DNA from: an uncultured Planctomyces sp.
Lineage (GTDB): Bacteria > Planctomycetota > Planctomycetia > Planctomycetales > Planctomycetaceae
Length of the DNA stretch: 34,276 nucleotides
Assembly (NCBI GenBank): GCA_937904325.1
Contig: CALGTK010000288.1
Location: 1 to 34,276, forward strand
Direction: 5' to 3'
Positions 17,364 through 25,223 of this stretch are shown piece after piece. A model generated the notes under the pieces. It made no database searches. It was not told the origin of the DNA and was given only the letters and a program-made list of their open reading frames with translations. The translations under genes were made by a program, and so were the position numbers. Position 1 is the first letter of the stretch. The number at the start of each line of letters is the position of its first letter.

Positions 17364-17483
17364 GATGGAAACTGGTTGGAATGTCGAAAAAATGCTTCTC
17401 CACGTTCGCCCGTGGCGGGTACACTCAGGACGTTCTTTGCGGTTCTTAGCACTGGCTCCGGTCCGGTGGCTCGCAGAGGACAA

Positions 17484-17530
17484 TAGATTACGACTCGGGT
17501 TTCGAACCCGTGACGTACGATTACAAATTA
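17484..17530 (-). other. tRNA-Thr-like 3' half
   Basis: On the minus strand this reads as the second half of a tRNA. It has an anticodon loop TTTGTAA (anticodon TGT, Thr), a following stem half, a four-base variable loop, and a T-arm GGGTTCGAAACCC with canonical TTCGAAA loop. Seven acceptor-like bases come next. The matching 5' half (D-arm, 5' acceptor, 5' anticodon stem) is absent, and the first T-stem pair is a mismatch. It may be a remnant or an old integrase attachment site, or chance resemblance. Confidence 0.25.
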
Positions 17531-17592
17531 GCAGGATGTCGCGCGATTTCGTTCGGCATCAGCGGATTTCGCGAAATTCGGAGAACATCAGT

Positions 17593-20229
17593 ATGCCGTC
17601 CCGCACCACAATCATGGGGCTGTCTGTCACCCTGGCACTTTGTGTCGCACAAGCCGCCAGCGCCGAAGAGGCTCCTCAGGCAAAAGTGCTGCACTACAGT
17701 GGCGGATCGGGCGGTGGAGTCCAGGCCGTTCTGCTGGAAGCTCCGAAGTCGGCTGACACCTTGACTATCCGAGACCACATCATACTCGTCGATACTTCGG
17801 CAAGTCAGAACGGTGGTCACCGAGTTCAGGCACTCGCGACTCTCGACTCCTTCCTCGCCAACCTGGCAGACGGCAGTCGCTTTCGGCTGTTCGCGGTCGA
17901 CGTGGCCCCGGAAGAGCTGACCCAGGGGCTTACTGCTTCGATGGGGGCATCGGCTGACCGTGCTCGGGCATTGCTTGCTCGCCGGGCACCGCTCGGAGCA
18001 ACTGACCTTGGTCGGGCACTGCAGACTGCACTCGACGTTTCAAAAACATCGAAGAAAGCCTCAGTTACTTATATTGGTGACGGCGTCAGCGGTCTTCGAC
18101 TGATTCCAGCTGATCGGTTGCAGACGCTTGTCGACAGCTTCCGTGCAGGCAAAGTCGCAGTGAACAGTTACGCGATCGGACCTCGTCGTGATCTTCAGTT
18201 GCTCGGCGTTCTGGCAAACTGGACTGGCGGAAACATTGTCCTCGACGATGGTGCAACCGATGCTCGAGTTCTTGGCCATAAGCTGGCTCAAACTGCTGAA
18301 CAAACAGTTGTTTATCTTTCAGGCATCGCTGCCCAGGCAAGCGAGACTGATCAGACAAGCGAGACGAAACTACTACCTTCGACAGCTCTTCCTTTGCGAG
18401 GCGACCGTGCAACGGTTTACCTCACACGCGGACCTGCTCCGGCCTCACTCACAGCGAAAGCGGCGAGTGGTGACGTTCACTGGTCAGTAGCCACTGCAAC
18501 ATCGGATGCCGACAACGCGTTCCTGGCGACTCTCGCACAACGCGTTGAGCATTCACTGATTGATTCGCCATTCGCAGGTGAGCAGATGCTGACTGCCGCG
18601 AAGGCCGCGTTCGCACAACGCATCGATCAGTTGTCCGCTCTGGGCGACGCAGCCCTTCTTGATCGAGATCTGAAACAAGCGGCTGAGTTCGGCCAGGCGA
18701 TTCACCGTCTTGATCCGACAAACGAGCAGGCGGCGCGCCTCGTTAAGTCAGCGGCGAAATTCCAGACGATCAGTCAAGTGTCGCAGCCCGCCGATCCAAA
18801 TGCTCCATCTGCTGACGCTACGACTCAACAGCAGACTGGCAGTCTTATCGCAGAGATTGAAATTATCCAGCAAATCAAGACACAGCAGTTCCAGTCGATC
18901 GTGTCTCGAACTATTCAGGAAGCACGGCGGGTGGCGGAAGAGGACCCGGATGCGGCCCTGAGTACACTTAAACGAGCAATTGGAGCAGTCAGAGCTGCCG
19001 AAGACATTGATCCTGACCAGCGAATTGCTCTGGCCAAAAGGCTTCAGGGGGTTCTCGCAGATGTGAAAGGCCAGAAGGAAGTCGTGGAGAACCGGTCGAT
19101 CCGTGCTCAGGAACGCGTCGCGGCCATTCAGGCACAACGTCGATTGATCGATGACATTGCAATTGATGACGATCGACTCGAACGACTGATCGATAACGTT
19201 CGCTCGCTGCTCGAAACTGCGGAACACGGTGAGTCGGATAAGTATCTTGAAGCAGAATCTGTCGCAAAAGAGGCAGTCAGACTGCAGCCAGGAAAGGCAG
19301 TCTCAACTGCGGCTCAGGTTGTGTCAGAAGCGAGCTACCAGCTTCACGTGGCATACTATATGCGTACTCTGCGAGCCGACCGGTTTCTTGAAACTCTGGA
19401 ACAGGTCGAACGGTCGCATGTTCCATTTCCGGATGAACCACCAGTTCGTTGGCCACCGGCCGAGGTCTGGAAAGCACTCACGGAACGGCGAAAGCAGTAT
19501 GCATCGGTCGATCTCCACAAAGCAACGACGGCCGAACGTCGTATTACGGCTGCTTTGGACGATCAAACGACGATTAACTTTGCAGATACTCCGCTAGTGG
19601 ACGTCGTTGAGTATTTGCAGCGTCAGCATGACATCCCGATTATTCTGGATGTAGTCTCCATCGAGGAAGCTGGACTGCTGGTAGATGAGCCGATCAACCT
19701 GGTTCTTGCTGGCGTGACGCTTCAAAGTGCTCTGAAAATCATGCTTTCAGAATTTGAACTGACATACGTGATCGAAGATGAGGTGATGAAGATCACGACG
19801 ATCGAAGTCGCCAACGAAAAGCTGTCGACTCGCGTGTACCCGGTTGGTGACCTTGTGGTTGACCTTGATGCGATGTCGATGGGTGGCGGTGCCTCCGGAG
19901 CCTTCGGCGGCGGTCAACAAGGTGGTCAACAAGGTGGTCAGCAAGGTGGTCAACAAGGCGGCTTTGGTGGCGGCGGCGGTGGAGCCTTCAGTGTTGCTCC
20001 TCCGACACTGCCGAAGGGTATGACCAAGCAGAAAACGGAAAAAGCGAAGCCTGTCAAGCAGCCTGCTGACCCGGAACTGCGTAGTATTCTGGATGGGATT
20101 CTTCACGAATCGACGGCTGACGAGTCCGCGTCCAGCGAGCTGATTTCGTTCGATGGTTACGCTCAAGTGAAAGCGCCAGTGTTTCGTTTTGACAATAAGT
20201 CGATCGAAGAACTGAAAAAAAAACGGTAG
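17593..20229 (+). CDS. vWA and STN-domain periplasmic protein, upstream part of a split frame
   Basis: ATG 17593 is set by GGAG at 17580-17583 and a signal peptide (MGLSVTLALCVAQAASA). The 878-residue reading has a von Willebrand A domain from about residue 60 with the MIDAS motif DTSAS (67-71), GATDLGRAL and YIGDG. Long helical, repeat-like segments follow (about 300-640), including RTIQEARRVAEEDPDAALST. An STN/secretin N-terminal-like domain lies at about 657-752 (INFADTPLVDVVEYL, PINLVLAGVTLQSALKIML). A Gly/Gln linker of GGQQ repeats comes next. The frame ends in TAG directly after nine A (20215-20223). A -1 shift there continues without interruption into the next entry, giving a 1406-residue protein. 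No partner is known; location is inferred periplasmic. Confidence 0.85.
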   Translation: MPSRTTIMGLSVTLALCVAQAASAEEAPQAKVLHYSGGSGGGVQAVLLEAPKSADTLTIRDHIILVDTSASQNGGHRVQALATLDSFLANLADGSRFRLFAVDVAPEELTQGLTASMGASADRARALLARRAPLGATDLGRALQTALDVSKTSKKASVTYIGDGVSGLRLIPADRLQTLVDSFRAGKVAVNSYAIGPRRDLQLLGVLANWTGGNIVLDDGATDARVLGHKLAQTAEQTVVYLSGIAAQASETDQTSETKLLPSTALPLRGDRATVYLTRGPAPASLTAKAASGDVHWSVATATSDADNAFLATLAQRVEHSLIDSPFAGEQMLTAAKAAFAQRIDQLSALGDAALLDRDLKQAAEFGQAIHRLDPTNEQAARLVKSAAKFQTISQVSQPADPNAPSADATTQQQTGSLIAEIEIIQQIKTQQFQSIVSRTIQEARRVAEEDPDAALSTLKRAIGAVRAAEDIDPDQRIALAKRLQGVLADVKGQKEVVENRSIRAQERVAAIQAQRRLIDDIAIDDDRLERLIDNVRSLLETAEHGESDKYLEAESVAKEAVRLQPGKAVSTAAQVVSEASYQLHVAYYMRTLRADRFLETLEQVERSHVPFPDEPPVRWPPAEVWKALTERRKQYASVDLHKATTAERRITAALDDQTTINFADTPLVDVVEYLQRQHDIPIILDVVSIEEAGLLVDEPINLVLAGVTLQSALKIMLSEFELTYVIEDEVMKITTIEVANEKLSTRVYPVGDLVVDLDAMSMGGGASGAFGGGQQGGQQGGQQGGQQGGFGGGGGGAFSVAPPTLPKGMTKQKTEKAKPVKQPADPELRSILDGILHESTADESASSELISFDGYAQVKAPVFRFDNKSIEELKKKR
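19909..19956 (+). repeat. Four tandem 12-bp units encoding GGQQ
   Basis: Four in-frame copies of GGTGGTCAACAA run through the linker between the STN domain and the rest of the protein, with only two single-base variations (GGC in the first unit, CAG in the third). Being a multiple of three, copy-number change would alter only linker length. Confidence 0.9.
20215..20223 (+). other. A9 homopolymer at the -1 frame change
   Basis: Nine consecutive A occupy three Lys codons just before CGG TAG. Re-reading the last A gives ACG GTA GGT and opens the downstream frame to 21812. A ten-A template would make the frame continuous. Possible explanations are transcriptional slippage, -1 ribosomal frameshifting, a real one-base deletion, or a homopolymer sequencing error. 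Confidence 0.75.
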
Positions 20230-21812
20230 GTTCGAGTGGGACTGCGGGAACTGCGAAGGATGAGGGTCACGCTGAGCGTGAGCTTAAGTCTTCCAAAGCG
20301 AACCTGACCGATCAGAAGAAACGAGGGGCAAGCACCGCTGGTGTTAGACCCCGTTCTTCTGCGCAGCCTGAGTCTACGCAACGGCAAACTGGTTCGAAGC
20401 CAGTCGGTGCCAGACACGCGGTGACTGCAGCAGCGGGAAAAGCTGGTACGGAGCCGCCCGGCGAGGCATGGTATCGCCGGTTTAAGCAGACAACATATCC
20501 GCCGAAGGATGTCATTCGCGTCGTCGGAAAGCTGCACGCAGCAGAGAGGCACGACGAAAACGTTGCGTTGATAACAGCCGCCATTACGTTGGGGCAGTCT
20601 CAGCCCTGGATGTACGACGTGCTTCCCTTGTCGATGAAACTGGCCGGCCGACCTCAGCACGAAATCGAACGGGCTTTAACATCACGAATTGACTTTACAA
20701 CGACCAACATTGAATCACTGCTTCATTCTGCTTCGAGAATGAGTGTACTGGACGGCAAAGAACTGGCGTTGGAACTCTACCAGCAAGCGGCATGGCTCGA
20801 TCCGACACACCCAATTCCCTACGCGATGGCGATGAACCTCGCTCGCAAAGCGAAAGACGTGGATGCGACGGAGTGGGCCTGCACTGGAATTCTCACACAC
20901 GTCTGGACGAAAGATTTCCAGAAGCGTCACGATTCCGCCAGAGACGCGGCGGCCGACACCGTGCAGGAATTGTTCAAGGCGGGAAAAATGGACCGCCTGA
21001 AGACGTTCAAAGAGGCTGTTGTACAGGCCGAACGGCGAGATTTGCACATTAAGGTTGAGTGGTCAGGCGATGGCGATCTGGACTTGAGAATTAAGGAACC
21101 AATGGGAACAGAATGTTCTGTTGAGCAGACGAAGACAGCTTCTGGCGGACTCCACATTCACGACGGTTTCGGCCCTCGCCGGGATAACTGTTACGAAGAA
21201 TACATCTGCGTCGAGGCGGCCTCCGGGACCTACGAATTGCAGATCGAGCACGTTGACGGAAATATTGTCAGCAAACGTTGCGTGGTGACAATTGTCAGTC
21301 ATGTCGGCTCCTCTTCGAAGCGAGTTTATCGACACGTTGTGACGCTGGATGGACTGGGGGATGGGCTCGTGGCGACTTTGCCGTTCAAACTGCAGAACGG
21401 GCGTCGCAAGGAACTTGGACCGAAGCCGCAGAAACAGCGGTCAGTGCAAGGGGTAACTCGTCTGAAACGGCAGCAGATTATCGCCCGCGTGCGTCGAGGG
21501 CAGCCGCTGGTCGGAGGTCAGATTGCTGGACAAGCTGGAGCGGGGCAGGGGGCGACACCGCGCGCAGGATTTCGGTTACCGGCTGGAGCGTTCACAGCGG
21601 GCGTTGGATTCACGCCGATCATTGGCTTCATTAATGAGGGCGTTTCGTTGACGGCGAACGCTGTGGTGTCGGCGGATCGTCGATTTGTGAGGATTTCGGT
21701 CGCTCCCTTTTTTAACACGCTGCGAGAGATTCAGACGTTCAGTTTGCAGGGCGGAAACACAGCTCCACAAGGTGGCGGTGCCCTTCCTCAGGCCGGCGGT
21801 GCTGGTCAGTAG
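20223..21812 (+). CDS. Downstream part of the vWA/STN protein, reached by a -1 shift
   Basis: This frame is open from the A9 run to TAG 21810-21812 and encodes 529 residues with no signal peptide, no nearby ATG and no ribosome site. GTG 20421 is its first formal start candidate and has none. The first ~75 residues are a Lys/Ser/Ala-rich linker (KRGASTAGVRPRSS), then a helical region (ERHDENVALITAAI, ELYQQAAWLDPTHP). A YfaP/DUF2135-like beta-sandwich follows (WSGDGDLDLRIKEP, NCYEEYICVEAASGTYELQI). At the C-terminus, FTPIIGFINEGVSLTANAVV and SADRRFVRISVAPFF resemble the terminal motif of planctomycete secretin-like proteins. It ends in Gly/Gln-rich sequence. Continuity of style and the lack of a start argue that it is the second part of the preceding gene. 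Confidence 0.75.
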   Translation, partial: TVGSSGTAGTAKDEGHAERELKSSKANLTDQKKRGASTAGVRPRSSAQPESTQRQTGSKPVGARHAVTAAAGKAGTEPPGEAWYRRFKQTTYPPKDVIRVVGKLHAAERHDENVALITAAITLGQSQPWMYDVLPLSMKLAGRPQHEIERALTSRIDFTTTNIESLLHSASRMSVLDGKELALELYQQAAWLDPTHPIPYAMAMNLARKAKDVDATEWACTGILTHVWTKDFQKRHDSARDAAADTVQELFKAGKMDRLKTFKEAVVQAERRDLHIKVEWSGDGDLDLRIKEPMGTECSVEQTKTASGGLHIHDGFGPRRDNCYEEYICVEAASGTYELQIEHVDGNIVSKRCVVTIVSHVGSSSKRVYRHVVTLDGLGDGLVATLPFKLQNGRRKELGPKPQKQRSVQGVTRLKRQQIIARVRRGQPLVGGQIAGQAGAGQGATPRAGFRLPAGAFTAGVGFTPIIGFINEGVSLTANAVVSADRRFVRISVAPFFNTLREIQTFSLQGGNTAPQGGGALPQAGGAGQ

Positions 21813-21834
21813 GGCTGATTTCCGGATTCAGCCC
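21812..21834 (+). terminator. Hairpin directly after the vWA/STN gene
   Basis: GGGCTGA and TCAGCCC form a perfect seven-base-pair stem with a nine-base loop, starting at the last base of the stop codon. No T-run follows, so termination strength is uncertain. Confidence 0.4.
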
Positions 21835-21993
21835 CTCCGCCAATATAGAAACTAAGCCGCGAACGTCTGTTTTTCGACCGACGAACTGGTCGGGAGATTA
21901 CGGTCTCAATACGATTCGCGCCGGTTCTCTGTGAGCTGTCGCGTGGCGGCTCGACGGCAATCCGCATATCAGCGAAAAGTGTACGATTTTCTT

Positions 21994-22836
21994 ATGGCTA
22001 CGCCCCGAGTCTGCGTTCTACGAGCCCCTGGCACTAACTGCGATCCTGAAACTGCACATGCCTTTGAAATGTGCGGCGCGAAGGCCGAGCGAGTCCACTT
22101 GCTGCGGGTCCTGGAAGAGCCCACCGTGCTGTCCGGATTTCAGGTACTCTGTATTCCGGGTGGATTCAGCTACGGAGACGACATCGGTGCCGGTGTCATC
22201 TTCTCAAGTCACCTGCGAGGCCGACTATCTGATGCCCTTCACACATTTCTGACAGCCGACAAGCTTGTGCTTGGAATCTGCAATGGGTTTCAGACACTGC
22301 TGAAATCAGGAATCCTGCCCGACGGTGCGGCAGGGATTACGACCGACTCTGACTCTGAACGAGACACGACACTCACCTGGAATGATAACGGTCGATACAC
22401 CTCGTTGTGGGTGAATCTGGCAAACCTGAGCAGTAACAACGTTTTTCTGCGAGGCATTGATCAAATTGAAATGCCGCTCGCGCACGCCGAAGGCCGGCTT
22501 GTTGTCCGCGATCCGTCAATTCTCGAAACATGGCGTCAGAACGGTCAGGCGGCACTTTGTTATTGTTCTCCCCCGGCCGTCTCACGCGACGAGTCGACGG
22601 GCAACTGCAATGCCGACCACTGGTTGACCGCAGAACTGGAATACCCACTGAATCCAAACGGCTCGTTTGCCAACATTGCTGGCCTGGGCGACGCTACCGG
22701 GCGAGTCCTTGGGCTGATGCCACATCCAGAAAGATTCATCCACGCGACACAGCATCCCGAGTGGACTCGCCGGAAGCTGAGAGGTGATGGCGACGGACTC
22801 AAGCTCTTTCGGAATGCGGTCGAGTATTTCGGGTAA
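21994..22836 (+). CDS. purQ: Phosphoribosylformylglycinamidine synthase subunit PurQ
   Basis: The glutamine amidotransferase subunit of the FGAM synthase complex supplies ammonia to PurL in step four of purine synthesis, in the cytoplasm. The 280-residue product shows RVCVLRAPGTNCDPET, CIPGGFSYGDDIGAG (53-67), the nucleophile Cys96 in GICNGFQ, and the partner residues His244 and Glu246 in LMPHPERF. It is longer than the roughly 225-residue PurQ of Gram-positives, mainly because of extra sequence around 115-135 and 185-215. ATG 21994 gives the canonical N-terminus; no strong ribosome site is visible. metG follows after 147 bases on the same strand. PurL and PurS are not in the window. Confidence 0.96.
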   Translation: MATPRVCVLRAPGTNCDPETAHAFEMCGAKAERVHLLRVLEEPTVLSGFQVLCIPGGFSYGDDIGAGVIFSSHLRGRLSDALHTFLTADKLVLGICNGFQTLLKSGILPDGAAGITTDSDSERDTTLTWNDNGRYTSLWVNLANLSSNNVFLRGIDQIEMPLAHAEGRLVVRDPSILETWRQNGQAALCYCSPPAVSRDESTGNCNADHWLTAELEYPLNPNGSFANIAGLGDATGRVLGLMPHPERFIHATQHPEWTRRKLRGDGDGLKLFRNAVEYFG

Positions 22837-22872
22837 GACCTGAAGGTCAATTTTCGTTGTTCGTGCCGGAAT

Positions 22873-22931
22873 CATAAACGCAGAGAATTTTCTAAAACCT
22901 TTCGCCCGTATCCGTGTCTTCCGTGGTCAAA
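22873..22931. repeat. Candidate dispersed intergenic repeat
   Basis: Read on the minus strand, this purQ-metG gap contains ACCACGGAAGACACGGATAC and, further on, CTCTGCGTTTA. These resemble the CACGGAA/CTCTGCG-type dispersed repeats found in intergenic regions of many environmental bacteria. Only one copy lies in this window, so repetition is not shown here. Confidence 0.35.
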
Positions 22932-22983
22932 TCGCTTCGGCGTGCTTCTTCCCCAAAACAACGTTTCACAAGCGAACTTTCCT

Positions 22984-25062
22984 ATGACTGACCGAAGAAT
23001 TCTCGTGACGGCCGCTTTGCCTTACGCGAACGGGCAGATTCACATCGGCCACCTGGTCGAGTACATCCAGACCGACATCTGGGTGCGTTTCCAGAAGCTG
23101 CGTGGCAACCGCGCAGCCTTCTTCTGTGCCGATGACACGCACGGCACGGCAATCTCGATCCGGGCTCGTGCTGAACGGCGGAGCGAAGAAGAGGTCATCG
23201 CCGAAATGAGCGAAGCTCATCAGCGTGATTTTGCGGCGTTCGGTATTGAGTTTGATAATTACGGCTCGACCAACAGTTCGGAGAATCGCGAGCTTTGTGG
23301 CGAGATCTGGAAAGCGATCCGAGATGCCGGTCTGGTCAAGGAAAAAGACATAGAGCAGTTATTCGACCCGGAAGCTGGACTGTTCCTTGCCGATCGGTTT
23401 GTGCGAGGGACCTGTCCGAATGCAGATTGCAATGCTCCAAATCAGCCGGGAGATAATTGCAGCAAGTGTGGAAGGACATACTCGCCCGCAGAACTGGTTG
23501 ATCCCAAAAGCACATTGTCTGGAGCTGTTCCAGAAGTTCGCACGGCACGCCACCTTTTCATAGAACTGAGGCAGTTGCACAGCTTTCTCGACGAATGGTC
23601 GCAGTCAGGGAAGCATTTGCAGCCGGAAGTGGCCAACAATCTTCGTGGACAGTTCCTGGGCGATCCGGATTCAGAAGAAGGTGCGAAAGAACTTCGTGAC
23701 TGGGATATTTCCAGGCCTGCTCCTTACTTTGGGTTTGAGATACCAGACAGTCCAGGCAACTACTGGTATGTCTGGTTCGATGCGCCGATCGGGTACATGG
23801 CTTCGACGAAGCAGTGGTGTGATCGGATGGGCGAAAACTTCGATGACTGGTGGAAGAGTGACGACACTGAGATTCATCATTTCATTGGGAAAGACATCAC
23901 GTATTTTCACACGCTGTTCTGGCCGGGGATGCTCAAGACAGCCGGTTTCAGTCTGCCAGAGAAAGTCCACATTCACGGTTTTCTGAGAGTCGACGGCGAG
24001 AAGATGTCCAAGTCACAGGGCACCTTTATTATGGCTTCGACTTATCTGAACCACCTTGAGCCCGACTATCTGCGGTACTTCTACGCATCGAAACTCGGTC
24101 CAGGTCTGGGAGACATCGACCTGAATCTGGAGGAGTTCGTTAACCGTGTGAACTCGCATCTGGTTGGTAATATTGTGAATCTGGCGTCGCGATCAGCGAA
24201 GTTTGTCAGCGGAGGGACATTGTCCGAAGAGTATCCTGACGACGGTGGACTGTTTGCGGCAGCGGTGGCCAGAGCGGATCAGATCGCTGAGTTCTATGAG
24301 CAGTGTGACTTTGCGTCGGCAACGCTCGAAATTCTGCAGCTTGCTGACGAAGCCAATCGGTTTATCAATGATCGGGCTCCGTGGAAGCTGAAAAAGGAAC
24401 CGGATAAGGCGGAAGAAGTCCGCCAGATTTGCTCAATTGTTTTGAATCTGTTTCGGCAGATCGCCGTGTTTCTGCAACCTGTTCTTCCAAGGTTGGCTGA
24501 ACAGGCGGGCGAACTGTTGAACGCTCCGATTTCAAATTGGGATGATGCTAAAACTCCACTGACTGGAACGCCGGTCACTGAGTTCAAACACATGATGCAA
24601 CGAATTACGAAAGCACAGGTAGACACAATGGTTGATGAAAGCGTAGTTGACGAACCGGCTGAAGAAGGTGCTGCGGATAACGAATCGCCGTGGAGCGACG
24701 GCCCGGAAGCACTCGAAGCAGAACTGATGACGGAAGAATGTACGATCGATGACTTTGTGAAAGTCGATCTGCGAGTTGCTCGAGTCATCGAGGCGAAGGA
24801 CGTTCCGGAAGCCAACAAGCTGCTGAATCTGACTCTCAGTCTGGGTGGGGGAGAAACCCGAAACGTCTTTGCGGGAATTAAAGCTGCATATAAACCAGAA
24901 GACCTGGTTGGCCGATTGGTTGTGTGTGTCGCTAACCTGAAACCACGTCAGATGAAGTTCGGCCTGAGTGAAGGAATGGTCTGCGCCGCTGGTCCCGGCA
25001 AGGCTGATGTGTTTCTGCTCGACATTGACGACGGGGCTGTTCCCGGCCAACGCGTTCATTGA
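22984..25062 (+). CDS. metG: Methionyl-tRNA synthetase
   Basis: The 692-residue enzyme charges tRNA-Met with methionine. The class I signatures are intact: [11 protein letters not shown] with HIGH at 20-23 and KMSKS at 340-344. The zinc-binding knuckle is CPNADC...CSKC (Cys144, Cys149, Cys159, Cys162). The anticodon-binding helical domain covers about 390-540. A short acidic linker leads into a C-terminal tRNA-binding OB domain (about 590-692; [35 protein letters not shown]) as in long dimeric MetG. ATG 22984 begins the conserved [17 protein letters not shown]. An in-frame ATG at 22942 adds residues that do not look conserved, and neither has a clear ribosome site. Likely in line with purQ, but with 147 bases between them. 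Confidence 0.97.
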   Translation: MTDRRILVTAALPYANGQIHIGHLVEYIQTDIWVRFQKLRGNRAAFFCADDTHGTAISIRARAERRSEEEVIAEMSEAHQRDFAAFGIEFDNYGSTNSSENRELCGEIWKAIRDAGLVKEKDIEQLFDPEAGLFLADRFVRGTCPNADCNAPNQPGDNCSKCGRTYSPAELVDPKSTLSGAVPEVRTARHLFIELRQLHSFLDEWSQSGKHLQPEVANNLRGQFLGDPDSEEGAKELRDWDISRPAPYFGFEIPDSPGNYWYVWFDAPIGYMASTKQWCDRMGENFDDWWKSDDTEIHHFIGKDITYFHTLFWPGMLKTAGFSLPEKVHIHGFLRVDGEKMSKSQGTFIMASTYLNHLEPDYLRYFYASKLGPGLGDIDLNLEEFVNRVNSHLVGNIVNLASRSAKFVSGGTLSEEYPDDGGLFAAAVARADQIAEFYEQCDFASATLEILQLADEANRFINDRAPWKLKKEPDKAEEVRQICSIVLNLFRQIAVFLQPVLPRLAEQAGELLNAPISNWDDAKTPLTGTPVTEFKHMMQRITKAQVDTMVDESVVDEPAEEGAADNESPWSDGPEALEAELMTEECTIDDFVKVDLRVARVIEAKDVPEANKLLNLTLSLGGGETRNVFAGIKAAYKPEDLVGRLVVCVANLKPRQMKFGLSEGMVCAAGPGKADVFLLDIDDGAVPGQRVH

Positions 25063-25143
25063 GGTATTATCCGGCTTATGAAATCGTAAGGTGTGGTAAC
25101 TGATTCGCCGGCACACCATCGCACGAATGTTCGAACCCTAATC

Positions 25144-25186
25144 GACGCTGATATTCACTAATCAACGATTAGCGAATATCAGTGTC
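25144..25186 (+). promoter_or_regulatory. Very strong hairpin ahead of the peroxiredoxin/hydroxylase fusion gene
   Basis: Bases 25144-25163 pair with 25167-25186 around a three-base loop AAC. There are nineteen pairs (one G-T) and one A/C mismatch at 25057-equivalent position 25157/25173. The left arm starts GACGCTGATATTC and the right arm ends GAATATCAGTGTC. It lies 81 bases after the metG stop and 37 bases before ATG 25224. No T-run follows. It could be an operator dyad, an RNA element of the leader, or the end structure of the metG transcript. Confidence 0.7.
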
Positions 25187-25211
25187 AATTAATGTTGTGT
25201 CAGTTCCAGAC

Positions 25212-25216
25212 AAGGA
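25212..25216 (+). promoter_or_regulatory. Ribosome binding site deciding the fusion gene start
   Basis: AAGGA lies seven bases before ATG 25224. The upstream in-frame GTG at 25182 sits inside the hairpin arm and has no such site, so ATG 25224 is preferred. Confidence 0.6.
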
Positions 25217-25223
25217 TGTGGTG

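Noticed and set aside
17278-17592. N-terminal extension of the vWA protein
   Set aside because: The extension lies before a good GGAG/ATG pair and a signal peptide, crosses the tRNA-like remnant and has no protein-like features.
20267-20281. Hairpin TCACGCTGAGCGTGA as a frameshift stimulator
   Set aside because: It starts 44 bases after the A9 run, too far for a classical stimulator, and its one-base formal loop would shorten the stem.
20421-21812. Separate gene starting at GTG 20421
   Set aside because: There is no ribosome site, and the frame is open back to the A9 run with continuous linker sequence.
25182-25223. GTG 25182 as the start of the hydroxylase fusion gene
   Set aside because: It lies inside the hairpin arm without a ribosome site, whereas ATG 25224 has AAGGA at the right distance.
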